Below the pieces are notes generated by a model. That model saw nothing but the letters and a program-made list of their open reading frames with translations, did no database searches and was not told where the DNA came from. Below are positions 18,931 through 27,395 of a DNA stretch of 57,386 nucleotides, piece after piece; the first letter of the stretch is position 1; each line of letters opens with the position of its first letter. The stretch comes from an uncultured Pelagibacteraceae bacterium (GTDB lineage Bacteria > Pseudomonadota > Alphaproteobacteria > Pelagibacterales > Pelagibacteraceae). The stretch lies in assembly GCA_902624185.1 (NCBI GenBank), contig CACNWU010000005.1:1-57386 (forward strand). Reading direction: 5' to 3'. The translations under genes and the position numbers were made by a program.

Positions 18931-19920
18931 TTACTTTAAGATTTTATCAAGTCTATCAGCGTAATAACTAACTATTGCATTCGCACCAGCTCTTTTAAAT
19001 GAAATTAAACTTTCTAAAATTACATTTTTATCAATTAAACCTTTACTGATCCCATTTGAGAGCAAGCTGTATTCACCCGAAACTTGGTATGCCATTACTG
19101 GAATCTTAAAGTTTTCTTTTATTAATTTAATTATATCTAAATATGGCAACCCAGGTTTTACCATTATCATATCAGCTCCCTCTTTTACATCTAAAGCAAC
19201 TTCTCTTATTGCTTCATCACTATTTCTAAAATCCATTTGATAATTTTTTTTGTCACCTTTTAGTTGACCCTTTGAACCTACTGCATCCCTAAATGGACCA
19301 TAAAAACTTGAAGCATATTTTACTGCATATGATAAAATTTGAGTCATCTTAAATCCATTTTTATCTAAAGATTTTCGAATTTCACCAATTCTTCCATCCA
19401 TCATATCTGAGGGAGCCAGTACATCACAACCCATTTGTGCTTGTAGTAAAGATTGTTTTATTAAAATATTTACAGTCTCATCATTAAGAACATAACCGGA
19501 ATTACGTAATCCATCATGGCCATGAGATGTATAAGGGTCTAAAGCTACATCGCACATTACACCTATTTCATTCTTGTATTTTTTTTTGATAAGTTTTAGT
19601 GCATTACAAACTAAATTATCATCATTTAAAGCTTCTGAGCCTACTAAATCTTTCTTTTTAGTTTCTGTAGATGGAAATAAGGCAACCATAGGCAACCCTT
19701 TTTTTAGTGCGTTATCAATTACGTAAGGTAATCTATCTATCGAGTAACGATAAACATCAGGCATAGATTTAATTGGTTGTTTTGAATTTTTTCCATTTTT
19801 TATGAATATTGGTAAAATAAAGTCGTTAGGCGTTAAGTTGTTTTCTTCAATTAGTCTTCTAGACCAATCATTTTTTCGACTGCGTCTAAGTCTCAAGCTT
19901 GGATATTTTCCTATAATCAT
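18931..19920 (-). CDS. hemB: Delta-aminolevulinic acid dehydratase (porphobilinogen synthase)
   Basis: 329 residues, full length. The metal-site stretch reads DVALDPYTSHGHDG, with Asp/Ala where zinc enzymes have Cys; this is the Mg2+-type pattern found in many alphaproteobacteria and plants. The Schiff-base Lys lies in MIMVKPGLPYLDII, and SYYADRLDKIL ends the protein. It condenses two aminolevulinates to porphobilinogen for heme, including the heme A made by CtaA. It diverges from the 20012 gene across 91 bp. A TATATT hexamer lies five bases before its ATG. Confidence 0.97.
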   Translation of the reverse strand: MIIGKYPSLRLRRSRKNDWSRRLIEENNLTPNDFILPIFIKNGKNSKQPIKSMPDVYRYSIDRLPYVIDNALKKGLPMVALFPSTETKKKDLVGSEALNDDNLVCNALKLIKKKYKNEIGVMCDVALDPYTSHGHDGLRNSGYVLNDETVNILIKQSLLQAQMGCDVLAPSDMMDGRIGEIRKSLDKNGFKMTQILSYAVKYASSFYGPFRDAVGSKGQLKGDKKNYQMDFRNSDEAIREVALDVKEGADMIMVKPGLPYLDIIKLIKENFKIPVMAYQVSGEYSLLSNGISKGLIDKNVILESLISFKRAGANAIVSYYADRLDKILK

Positions 19921-20011
19921 GTTTAAATATATTTAAATAATGCGACAAATGTAATATACAAATATATCTTAAAAAGGATATTAAACAACATAAGGAGACA
20001 ATTAGCTACAA

Positions 20012-20602
20012 ATGGATTTAAATTTTAATGATTTTCAGAAACAAGATGTCAAATTTGACATTGATAAGCTCCAAAAAGCTTACAAAGAAATTTTAGCTTT
20101 AAAAGATTTCAGTGGACCAGAAGGAATATCTAATTTTGGTGCAATCTCTCTCACGCGAATTCCTGGTGATCCAGATTCTATAAAGGGACACAAGGCAAGG
20201 GGTGTGTTTTGGACAAAGCCAGATGCATCTGGAAAAGAAGTTATTAGAGATGAAAAAATTGATGAGGCTGCTTACTCAGAATTTATAGATGAGTATAAAA
20301 ACACTTATTTCAAAGAAGTTTTTGATGTATTATCTTCCAAATATAAATTAGGTCGAGTAAGAATTTTACTTAAGCAACCTAGGTCAACTTTAAGTTGGCA
20401 CAGAGATCCTGAGCCCAGACTACACATACCAATTATTACAAATCCTGGATCAATAATGGTAATAGATAATATTGCTAAACATTTACCCGCAGATGGCTCT
20501 GTGTGGATTACAAACAATACAAAATATCACAATGCTTTTAATGGTGGAGAGGAAAATAGAATTCATCTTGTAGCTTGTGTTTTAGATCATAAGTTTAATT
20601 AA
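20012..20602 (+). CDS. Aspartyl/asparaginyl beta-hydroxylase-like 2-oxoglutarate/Fe(II) oxygenase
   Basis: 196 residues with no signal peptide. The C-terminal half has the jelly-roll iron triad: His130 and Asp132 in LSWHRDPEPRLHIPI, then His173 in TKYHNAFNGGEENRIHLV, with Arg183 placed to bind the 2-oxoglutarate carboxylate. The arrangement matches the aspartyl/asparaginyl beta-hydroxylase family. The N-terminal about 110 residues are not recognised. The substrate is unknown: proline or amino-acid hydroxylation or protein modification are possible. A good AAGGAG lies 14 bases before the ATG, farther than usual. It is followed one base later by rpiB. Confidence 0.7.
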   Translation: MDLNFNDFQKQDVKFDIDKLQKAYKEILALKDFSGPEGISNFGAISLTRIPGDPDSIKGHKARGVFWTKPDASGKEVIRDEKIDEAAYSEFIDEYKNTYFKEVFDVLSSKYKLGRVRILLKQPRSTLSWHRDPEPRLHIPIITNPGSIMVIDNIAKHLPADGSVWITNNTKYHNAFNGGEENRIHLVACVLDHKFN

Positions 20603-20603
20603 T

Positions 20604-21029
20604 TTGAAAAAAATATTTATTTCATCTGACCATGCTGGATTTAATCTTAAGGAACAAATAAAAAAAAAATTTTTAAAAAAATACAAATTTCAAGATTTGG
20701 GCACGAATAATTCAAAAATATCTGTAAATTATCCAGATTATGCTCACAAACTTTGTAAAAAGGTTGCAAATAGTAGCAAAAATATGGGTATATTGGTTTG
20801 TGGATCAGGTATGGGAATGTCTATGGCGGCAAACCGACACAAAAAAATAAGAGCTGCAGTGTGTTATTCTACCAAAAATGCAAAATTATCTAGATTGCAT
20901 AACAATGCAAATATTATTACATTAGGGTCTAGGTTAACAAAAAAAAATACTGCTTTTAAATGTATTGATGTTTTCATGAATACTAAATTTGAGGGCGGAA
21001 GACACAAAAAAAGAGTAAGAAAGATTTAG
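20604..21029 (+). CDS. rpiB: Ribose 5-phosphate isomerase B
   Basis: 141 residues from a TTG start one base after the previous stop. It has IFISSDHAGFNLKEQIKK, VNYPDYAHKL, the catalytic-Cys-region motif GILVCGSGMGMSMAANRHK, and NIITLGSR. It interconverts ribose 5-phosphate and ribulose 5-phosphate. The TTG start is supported by family alignment: there is no room upstream and the next Met is internal. It sits 6 bases upstream of glyA, a pairing common in alphaproteobacteria (rpiB-glyA-nrdR-rib). Confidence 0.95.
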   Translation: MKKIFISSDHAGFNLKEQIKKKFLKKYKFQDLGTNNSKISVNYPDYAHKLCKKVANSSKNMGILVCGSGMGMSMAANRHKKIRAAVCYSTKNAKLSRLHNNANIITLGSRLTKKNTAFKCIDVFMNTKFEGGRHKKRVRKI

Positions 21030-21035
21030 GGATTT

Positions 21036-22349
21036 ATGTCTAGTGAAACAAAATATATTAATTCTAATTATCAAGACTTTTTTGAAAAAAGTCTATCCAA
21101 AACTGATCCAGATTTATTTAAAGCAATTAATGACGAATTGATCAGACAACAAAATCATATAGAATTAATAGCATCTGAGAATATAGTTTCTCAAGCAGTG
21201 TTAGAGGCACAAGGATCTGTACTTACGAATAAATATGCAGAAGGATATCCAGGAAAAAGATATTACAATGGATGTGAACATGTTGATGTTGCAGAGCAAT
21301 TAGCATTAGAACGGATTAAGAAACTTTTTAATTGTGAATATGCTAATGTACAACCCCATTCAGGAGCTCAAGCTAATGGAGCTGTATTTTTAGCATTGTT
21401 AAAACCGAATGATACTTTTATGGGAATGAGTTTGAATTCCGGTGGTCATATAACTCATGGTTTAAAGATCTCTATGTCTGGAAAATGGTTTAATGCTATA
21501 AGTTACGATGTAGATAAAAAATCTGAACTTATTGATTATGAAAATGTTGAAAGATTAGCGTTAGAGCATAAACCAAAACTTATTATTGCTGGTGGAAGTG
21601 CATATTCAAGAGTAATCGATTTTAAAAAGTTTCGAGAGATTGCTGATAAAGTTGGAGCTTATCTGATGGTCGATATGGCTCATTTCTCAGGTTTAGTTGC
21701 GGGAAAAGGTTATCCTAATCCATGTGATTATGCTCACGTGGTTACATCAACTACACATAAAGTTTTTAGAAGTGCTAGAGGGGGAATAATTTTGTCTAAT
21801 GACCCTGAGCTTGGCAAAAAATTTGATACTGCAGTTTTTCCTGGTTATCAAGGCGGACCTTTAATGCATATTATTGCAGCGAAGGCTGCTGGTTTTTATG
21901 AAGCATTAAAACCAGAGTTCCAAACTTACATAAAAAATGTTTTGGCTAATGCAAAAATACTTGCTGAGACATTAAAAAATAATGGTTTTAAAATTTATTC
22001 TGGTGGAACAGACACGCATCTAATGTTAGTTGATTTAAGACCTTTTAATGTAAAAGGAAATTTAGCTGCTGAGAGTTTATGTAGAGCAAACATTACTTGT
22101 AATAAAAATGGCATACCATTTGATACAGAAAAACCAATGATCACATCTGGTATAAGACTTGGGTCTCAAGCAGCCACAACTCGAGGTTTTGGATTGAAAG
22201 AATTTGAAAAAGTTGGAGAATTAATAACTAAAGTTATTAAAGGTCTTTCTGAAACTCCTGATGATAATAGAAAAGTTGAGGATGAAGTAAGAAATGAAGT
22301 TGTAAATTTGTGTTCTGCTTTTCCAATTTATAAAAACTTGAATAAATGA
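21036..22349 (+). CDS. glyA: Serine hydroxymethyltransferase
   Basis: 437 residues, full length. It has [38 protein letters not shown], and the PLP Lys in [14 protein letters not shown]. It interconverts serine plus THF with glycine plus 5,10-methylene-THF. In this organism it can use the glycine and the C1 unit released by sarcosine oxidase. No glycine riboswitch precedes it: only 6 bases separate it from rpiB. It overlaps nrdR by 4 bases. Confidence 0.98.
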   Translation: MSSETKYINSNYQDFFEKSLSKTDPDLFKAINDELIRQQNHIELIASENIVSQAVLEAQGSVLTNKYAEGYPGKRYYNGCEHVDVAEQLALERIKKLFNCEYANVQPHSGAQANGAVFLALLKPNDTFMGMSLNSGGHITHGLKISMSGKWFNAISYDVDKKSELIDYENVERLALEHKPKLIIAGGSAYSRVIDFKKFREIADKVGAYLMVDMAHFSGLVAGKGYPNPCDYAHVVTSTTHKVFRSARGGIILSNDPELGKKFDTAVFPGYQGGPLMHIIAAKAAGFYEALKPEFQTYIKNVLANAKILAETLKNNGFKIYSGGTDTHLMLVDLRPFNVKGNLAAESLCRANITCNKNGIPFDTEKPMITSGIRLGSQAATTRGFGLKEFEKVGELITKVIKGLSETPDDNRKVEDEVRNEVVNLCSAFPIYKNLNK

Positions 22350-22804
22350 TTTGCTCTATATGTAAAAAGGGTGAGACCTCAGTTGTTGACTCTCGTCCAA
22401 CTGAGGATGGTACCGCTATACGTAGAAGAAGATTGTGTGTTTGTGGAGCAAGATTTACAACATTTGAGAGAGTTCAATATAGAGAAATAATGGTTGTAAA
22501 AAAAAATGGGAGAAAATCAGCTTTTGATCGAGACAAACTTGCAAAATCAATTTTTATTGCTCTAAAAAAAAGACCTATAGATACCGAAACAACGGAAAAA
22601 TTTATTAGCCGAATTTCGAGATCTTTAGAAGAACTAGGACAAAGTGAAATTTCAACTAATACAATTGGAACAATGGTGATGGAAGGACTTAAAGAACTCG
22701 ATCCCGTCGCTTATGTTAGATTTGCCTCTGTTTATAGAAATTTTAGAGAGGAAAAAGATTTCGTACAATTTGTGGACAAACTAGATGTCTACAAAAAAAG
22801 ATAA
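22346..22804 (+). CDS. nrdR: Transcriptional repressor NrdR
   Basis: 152 residues. The N-terminal zinc ribbon (1-45) has Cys3 and Cys6, then [18 protein letters not shown]; the ATP-cone follows (about 48-138, [20 protein letters not shown]). It represses ribonucleotide reductase genes in response to bound (d)ATP. The third and fourth Cys are spaced CxC (31 and 33), where other NrdR proteins have CxxC (31 and 34), and the DNA shows one codon fewer. It overlaps glyA by 4 and ribD by 20 bases. Confidence 0.95.
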   Translation: MICSICKKGETSVVDSRPTEDGTAIRRRRLCVCGARFTTFERVQYREIMVVKKNGRKSAFDRDKLAKSIFIALKKRPIDTETTEKFISRISRSLEELGQSEISTNTIGTMVMEGLKELDPVAYVRFASVYRNFREEKDFVQFVDKLDVYKKR

Positions 22805-23891
22805 ATTTTCAAAAAAAGATAAAAATTTTATGAGACTTGCGATAAATTTAGCAAGGGCTCGAATTGGTTTAACAGGTGATAATCCTTCTGTTGGTTGTGT
22901 TATAGTTAAAGATGATGAGGTTATTTCTATTGGTCAAACAGGTTATGGGGGCAGACCGCATGCTGAAAATAGTGCGATTAAAAATTCATTTCAAAATTTA
23001 AAAGGAGCAAAAATTTATGTTACTTTAGAGCCTTGCAATCATTACGGCAAAACACCACCCTGTACAAAAATTATAATTAAAAGTGGTATTAGTGAAGTCT
23101 ATTATTCAATTGATGATATAGATAAAAAAGTTAAAGGAAAAAGCCATAACATCTTATCCAGAAAAAAAATAAAAGTAAAAAAAGGGCTTTTAAAAGATGA
23201 GGCTGATAAGTTATATGTCTCTTATAAGAGAAATAGAATAAGTCAGTTGCCTTACGTTACTGGTAAAATTGCAACTTCTAAAAATAAGTTAATATATAAA
23301 GAAGGTGAAAGAAGAATAACTGACCAAACTTCAGATAAATTATCTCATTATTTAAGGTATAAAAATGATGCTATAATGATTTCAAGCAGGACATTAAATA
23401 TAGATAATCCAAAATTAAATTGTAGGCTTAAGGGCTTTGAAAAATTTTCTCCAATAAGAATAATATTAGATAGAAAATTAGATATTAATTATAATAGTTA
23501 TATTATTAAGTCTGCAAAAAATACAAATACAATTATATTTCATAATTCTTCAGATTTATCAAAAATAAATTTTTTGAAAAAAAAGAAAATTCAACTTGTA
23601 AAATCCTTAATAGATAAAAATAAAAATTTTGATTTAAAGAAAATACTCAAAAAATTATTTGTTTTAGGTATAAGGAATCTACTTGTTGAAGGAGGAGACA
23701 GAATCACAAAAAGTTTTATTCAAAAAAGATTATTTGATCAATTTTATCTATTTATAAGCAAAAAAAAACTCATAAAAAATAAAAAATATTTAATTTTTAC
23801 ATCTCATAGTATATTAAATAAGAATTATAACATAAATCCAAAAATTAGTTCAAAGCTAGTTAAGGACAACATTATCATTTATAAAAAATAA
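22785..23891 (+). CDS. ribD: Bifunctional riboflavin biosynthesis deaminase/reductase
   Basis: 368 residues. The N-terminal deaminase domain (about 10-150) has the zinc site in [11 protein letters not shown] and [14 protein letters not shown]. The C-terminal reductase domain (about 155-365) has [30 protein letters not shown] and [14 protein letters not shown]. It converts diaminohydroxyribosylaminopyrimidine phosphate to the ribitylamino form. It overlaps nrdR by 20 bases and is followed one base later by ribE. Confidence 0.95.
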   Translation: MSTKKDKFSKKDKNFMRLAINLARARIGLTGDNPSVGCVIVKDDEVISIGQTGYGGRPHAENSAIKNSFQNLKGAKIYVTLEPCNHYGKTPPCTKIIIKSGISEVYYSIDDIDKKVKGKSHNILSRKKIKVKKGLLKDEADKLYVSYKRNRISQLPYVTGKIATSKNKLIYKEGERRITDQTSDKLSHYLRYKNDAIMISSRTLNIDNPKLNCRLKGFEKFSPIRIILDRKLDINYNSYIIKSAKNTNTIIFHNSSDLSKINFLKKKKIQLVKSLIDKNKNFDLKKILKKLFVLGIRNLLVEGGDRITKSFIQKRLFDQFYLFISKKKLIKNKKYLIFTSHSILNKNYNINPKISSKLVKDNIIIYKK

Positions 23892-23892
23892 A

Positions 23893-24486
23893 ATGTTTAA
23901 CGGAATTATATTTAATAGAGGTTTAATAACAAATATTTCTAAAAGACCAAAGGGAATAAACATTTTTATTAAATCTGATCTAAAATTATCATCTAAAGAT
24001 ATAGGAGTATCTGTTGCATGTGATGGAGTTTGTCTAACACTAATAACAATAAAAAAAAAAATTATGGAATTTTATCTATCGAATGAAACATTGAAGAGAT
24101 CAAAATTTCAACATATTAAAAAAAATGATCTTATCAATTTAGAACTTCCTCTAAAATATGGTCAAAAAATCTCAGGTCATATTTGTCAAGGACATGTCGA
24201 TACAATAGGAAAGATCTCTAGTATTAAAAAGATAGATAAATCATATATATTTAATTTTGAAATTAGTTTAAAAGAACGAAAAAATATTATTGAAAAAGCA
24301 TCTATTTGTATTAATGGGATTTCTTTAACAGTTTCAAAGATAACCAATAAAGGTTTTCAAATTTGGGTAATTCCTCACACATATAATTTAACTAATTTAT
24401 CAAAATTAAAAAAAGGTAGTTTTGTTAATATTGAAATAGATATTCTCTCAAAATACGTTAAGAATTTTTTTCATGAAAAAAAGTAA
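23893..24486 (+). CDS. ribE: Riboflavin synthase alpha chain
   Basis: 197 residues made of two similar barrels, as in the family. The start MFNGIIFNRGLI is slightly altered from the usual MFTGI. Repeat motifs include GVSVACDGVCLTLI, SGHICQGHVDTIGKI, and in the second half KASICINGISLTVSKI and WVIPHTYNLTNLS. It dismutates two 6,7-dimethyl-8-ribityllumazines to riboflavin. It overlaps the next gene by 14 bases. Confidence 0.94.
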   Translation: MFNGIIFNRGLITNISKRPKGINIFIKSDLKLSSKDIGVSVACDGVCLTLITIKKKIMEFYLSNETLKRSKFQHIKKNDLINLELPLKYGQKISGHICQGHVDTIGKISSIKKIDKSYIFNFEISLKERKNIIEKASICINGISLTVSKITNKGFQIWVIPHTYNLTNLSKLKKGSFVNIEIDILSKYVKNFFHEKK

Positions 24487-25573
24487 CTATTCATCTATTG
24501 AAACTATTATTAGTGTTGCAAGGAGAGGAGGCATGTTTATCTTAGTTGATGATGAAAAAAGAGAAAATGAGGGTGATTTAGTAATATCAACAACAGATTC
24601 AAATGCAAAAAATATAAACTTCATGGCTAAATATGGGAGGGGATTAATTTGTTTAGCTCTTGATAGTTTACAAGCCAAAAGATTAAATTTATCTTTGATG
24701 TCACCAATAAATCAATCTAGAAACAAAACAGCATTTACGGTGTCAATAGAAGCAAAAAAAGGTATTACAACTGGTATATCCGCCAAAGACAGAGCGAGAA
24801 CAATTAGAATAGCTTCCAAAAAAAATGTAACTAAAAAGGATATTGTTTCACCAGGACATATTTTCCCAATTATTGCTAGAGATGGAGGTGTTCTAGTAAG
24901 AGCAGGACACACAGAAGCTTCTGTTGATATTTCAAAATTAGCAAAAAAAAATAATTCAGCAGTTATATGTGAGATCATGAATGAAGATGGAACAATGGCA
25001 AAAGGCAATGATTTACTAAATTTTGCTAAAAAGCATAAATTAAAAATAGGTAAAATTGAAGACTTAATTTCTTACCGACTTAAAAAAGAAAAATTAATTA
25101 GATTAAAAAAATCGTCAGACATTAAAGTCAAAAATCAAACTTACAAAATAAAGATATATGAAAATTTACTAGATGGATCTGAACACTTTGCTTTAGTGAA
25201 GGGAAAGATTAAAAAGGATGTTATACCTAGAGTCAGAGTTATATCTTCAAACGTTGTTCATAATTATCTTATCAATCAACAATTACCAAATTCATTTAGC
25301 AAAACACTTAATTATTTCAAAAAATTCAATAATTGTGTTTTAGTTTTTATAAAAGATACAAATCTTAAATCTGTAACCCAAACTCTCAAGGATTATAAAA
25401 ATAAAGACTTTTATAAAAAAGGTAATGATAAACTCATTAGAAATTATGGTATAGGTGCACAAATCATAAAAGATTTAAAAATTAAAAAGATGATTTTAAT
25501 TACAAAATCCCCAAAAAAGGTTATCGGATTAGAAGGATATGATATAAAAATTACAAAACAAGAAATAATATAA
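24473..25573 (+). CDS. ribBX: 3,4-dihydroxy-2-butanone 4-phosphate synthase fused to a degenerate GTP cyclohydrolase II domain
   Basis: 366 residues. The N-terminal DHBP synthase (about 5-205) is intact: VDDEKRENEGDLVI, GITTGISAKDRARTIR, GGVLVRAGHTEASVDI. The C-terminal part (about 215-366) aligns with GTP cyclohydrolase II at EHFALVKGK and YGIGAQIIKDLKI, but the three zinc-binding Cys and the catalytic RQEGR-like motif are absent. This matches the RibBX variant described in proteobacteria, in which the fused domain lacks cyclohydrolase II activity. A separate GTP cyclohydrolase II must then exist elsewhere. It is one base from ribH. Confidence 0.9.
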   Translation: MKKSNYSSIETIISVARRGGMFILVDDEKRENEGDLVISTTDSNAKNINFMAKYGRGLICLALDSLQAKRLNLSLMSPINQSRNKTAFTVSIEAKKGITTGISAKDRARTIRIASKKNVTKKDIVSPGHIFPIIARDGGVLVRAGHTEASVDISKLAKKNNSAVICEIMNEDGTMAKGNDLLNFAKKHKLKIGKIEDLISYRLKKEKLIRLKKSSDIKVKNQTYKIKIYENLLDGSEHFALVKGKIKKDVIPRVRVISSNVVHNYLINQQLPNSFSKTLNYFKKFNNCVLVFIKDTNLKSVTQTLKDYKNKDFYKKGNDKLIRNYGIGAQIIKDLKIKKMILITKSPKKVIGLEGYDIKITKQEII

Positions 25574-25962
25574 TGAAAAAAAATTTATTAATAGTCAGTG
25601 CAAATTATTATAAAGAAATATCATCGGGTTTGTTGAAAAGTGCGTTAAGTTTAATTCCTAAAAATTTTAAAGTAAAAATTATAAATGTACCAGGTGTATT
25701 TGAAATTCCTGTTACAATTTCAAAAAATTTGAAAAAATTTGATGCATTTATTGCACTTGGTTGTGTAGTAAAAGGTCAAACACCACATTTTGATTTTATA
25801 TCTCAAGCATCTACAGATGCGATTATGAGTATATCTATAAACTCAAAAAAACCAATAGGAAACGGTATTATTACTTGTTTGAATAAGAAACAAGCACAAG
25901 CAAGAAAAAAAAAGGGTGCGGAAGCAGCTAATGCAGTGTTATCTGTTTTATCTCAAAAATGA
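25573..25962 (+). CDS. ribH: 6,7-dimethyl-8-ribityllumazine synthase
   Basis: 129 residues, slightly short for the family (about 140-155). It has VNVPGVFEIPVTISK, ALGCVVKGQTPHFDFI with the catalytic His, and GNGIITCLNKKQAQARKK. It condenses the ribitylamino-pyrimidine with dihydroxybutanone phosphate, immediately before riboflavin synthase in the pathway. It overlaps the upstream stop by one base and nusB by 4 bases, continuing the rib-nusB-thiL order seen in alphaproteobacteria. Confidence 0.95.
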   Translation: MKKNLLIVSANYYKEISSGLLKSALSLIPKNFKVKIINVPGVFEIPVTISKNLKKFDAFIALGCVVKGQTPHFDFISQASTDAIMSISINSKKPIGNGIITCLNKKQAQARKKKGAEAANAVLSVLSQK

Positions 25963-26363
25963 GAACTTCTTTTAGTCCAAAAAATAATCCAAGGGTAATA
26001 ATCATTCAAATGTTATATGGAAAATTCTATAACAAAGATGAAGAATTGTCTTTTCCAAAACATAGATTTAAAAAATTCATCAAAGATATTGTATCGGGTA
26101 CATTAGAACGTAATGACATTATCCTAGAAGAATTGGATAAAAATCTTGGGGATCAATTCTCTTTAAACAAACTCGATAAATTATTTCAAGTAATTTTAAA
26201 ATCTGCTACTTACGAATTTTTATACAAACCCAATTCATCTATAAATATAATTATTAAGGAATATTTAATTGCATCAAATTTTTTTTTAGATAATTCCCAG
26301 ATAAAATATTTAAACGCATTATTAGATAATGTTGCAAAAAAATTAAGATCCTCAAATGCATGA
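25959..26363 (+). CDS. nusB: Transcription antitermination factor NusB
   Basis: 134 residues. All-helical and basic at the N-terminus, with RVIIIQMLYGKFYN, FIKDIVSGTLERNDIILEEL and SATYEFLYKPNSSINIIIKEYLI. Conservation with well-studied NusB is moderate, but the ribH-nusB-thiL position is fixed. It binds boxA RNA with S10 for rRNA antitermination. It overlaps thiL by 8 bases. Confidence 0.85.
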   Translation: MRTSFSPKNNPRVIIIQMLYGKFYNKDEELSFPKHRFKKFIKDIVSGTLERNDIILEELDKNLGDQFSLNKLDKLFQVILKSATYEFLYKPNSSINIIIKEYLIASNFFLDNSQIKYLNALLDNVAKKLRSSNA

Positions 26364-27321
26364 ATTTCAACTTATAGAAAAATATTTTTTAAAACTAGCT
26401 AAAAAAAATAAAAGCTCACTCAACCTAAATGATGATGTTTTTTTTGATAAGTCAAAAAAATTAGTTATTTCCATAGACACTTATGTTGAAGGAGTACATT
26501 TTGTTAATTTTAAAAAGCCTGAACTTGTAATAAAGAAGATAATTAGATCATCTATATCAGATCTAATATGCAAAGGGGTAAAACCAAAATACTATTTTAT
26601 TTCGGGAGCAGGAAATAAAGATACTTTTTTACCAAAAATTTTAAAAAAAATCTCAAAATCTTTAAAAGAAGAACAAAAAAAGTTTGATATTTCATTATGT
26701 GGTGGAGACACAGTTCTATCTAAAAAGTTAAGCTTTAGTATTACTTCAGTAGGTTTTTCTAAAAAAATTATTTTTAGAAATAATGCTAAAATTAATGATG
26801 ATATATATGTGACAGGTAATTTAGGTGATAGTTCAGTTGGCTTAAATATTTTAAAAAAGAGAATAACTACTAGCAATGATTTAACAAAATATTTTATTAA
26901 CAAATATTATTTGCCAGATCTAAAATTAAAGCTTGCTGAAAAACTATTATCTTTTGCTAATACATCTATTGATTTATCAGATGGTTTAATTACAGATCTT
27001 GAGAAATTACTTAATAGACAAAAATTATCCTATAAATTGTATTTGAACTCTATCCCAATTTCACAAAATTTAAAAAAATTGCTAGATCTGAAAAAATTAA
27101 GCAAACTTTCATTTATTTCCCAAGGTGATGATTATCAAATTTTATTTACTGCAAATTCTTCTAAATCAAGAATCATTGCAAAAATAAGTAAATCTTTAGG
27201 TATAAAAATTTCTAAAATAGGAAAAATTTGTTCATACTCTCAAAATCCTGAAATTATCGATCAAAAAGGGAAGAAAATTGCCATTAAAAATAAAGGTTAT
27301 TATCATAATTTTAAAAGTTAA
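26356..27321 (+). CDS. thiL: Thiamine-monophosphate kinase
   Basis: 321 residues. It has NDDVFFDKSKKLVISIDTYVEG, with the metal-binding Asp residues, SSISDLICKGVKPKYYF, SLCGGDTVLSKKLSFSIT, and SIDLSDGLITDLEKLL. It phosphorylates thiamine monophosphate to the active cofactor TPP. It is the last gene of the rib-nusB-thiL run; a 74-bp gap separates it from hppA. Confidence 0.93.
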   Translation: MHEFQLIEKYFLKLAKKNKSSLNLNDDVFFDKSKKLVISIDTYVEGVHFVNFKKPELVIKKIIRSSISDLICKGVKPKYYFISGAGNKDTFLPKILKKISKSLKEEQKKFDISLCGGDTVLSKKLSFSITSVGFSKKIIFRNNAKINDDIYVTGNLGDSSVGLNILKKRITTSNDLTKYFINKYYLPDLKLKLAEKLLSFANTSIDLSDGLITDLEKLLNRQKLSYKLYLNSIPISQNLKKLLDLKKLSKLSFISQGDDYQILFTANSSKSRIIAKISKSLGIKISKIGKICSYSQNPEIIDQKGKKIAIKNKGYYHNFKS

Positions 27322-27395
27322 TTATTGCCTTTTACATCTTTTTTTGTATTGTCCGGATTTTAAAATAAACAAGCAACAACTTAATTAAGGTTAAT

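Noticed and set aside
21030-21035. Glycine riboswitch before glyA
   Set aside because: Only six bases separate rpiB and glyA, leaving no room for an aptamer.
24712-25008. 98-residue minus-strand frame in the DHBP synthase domain
   Set aside because: Antisense shadow of catalytic motifs.
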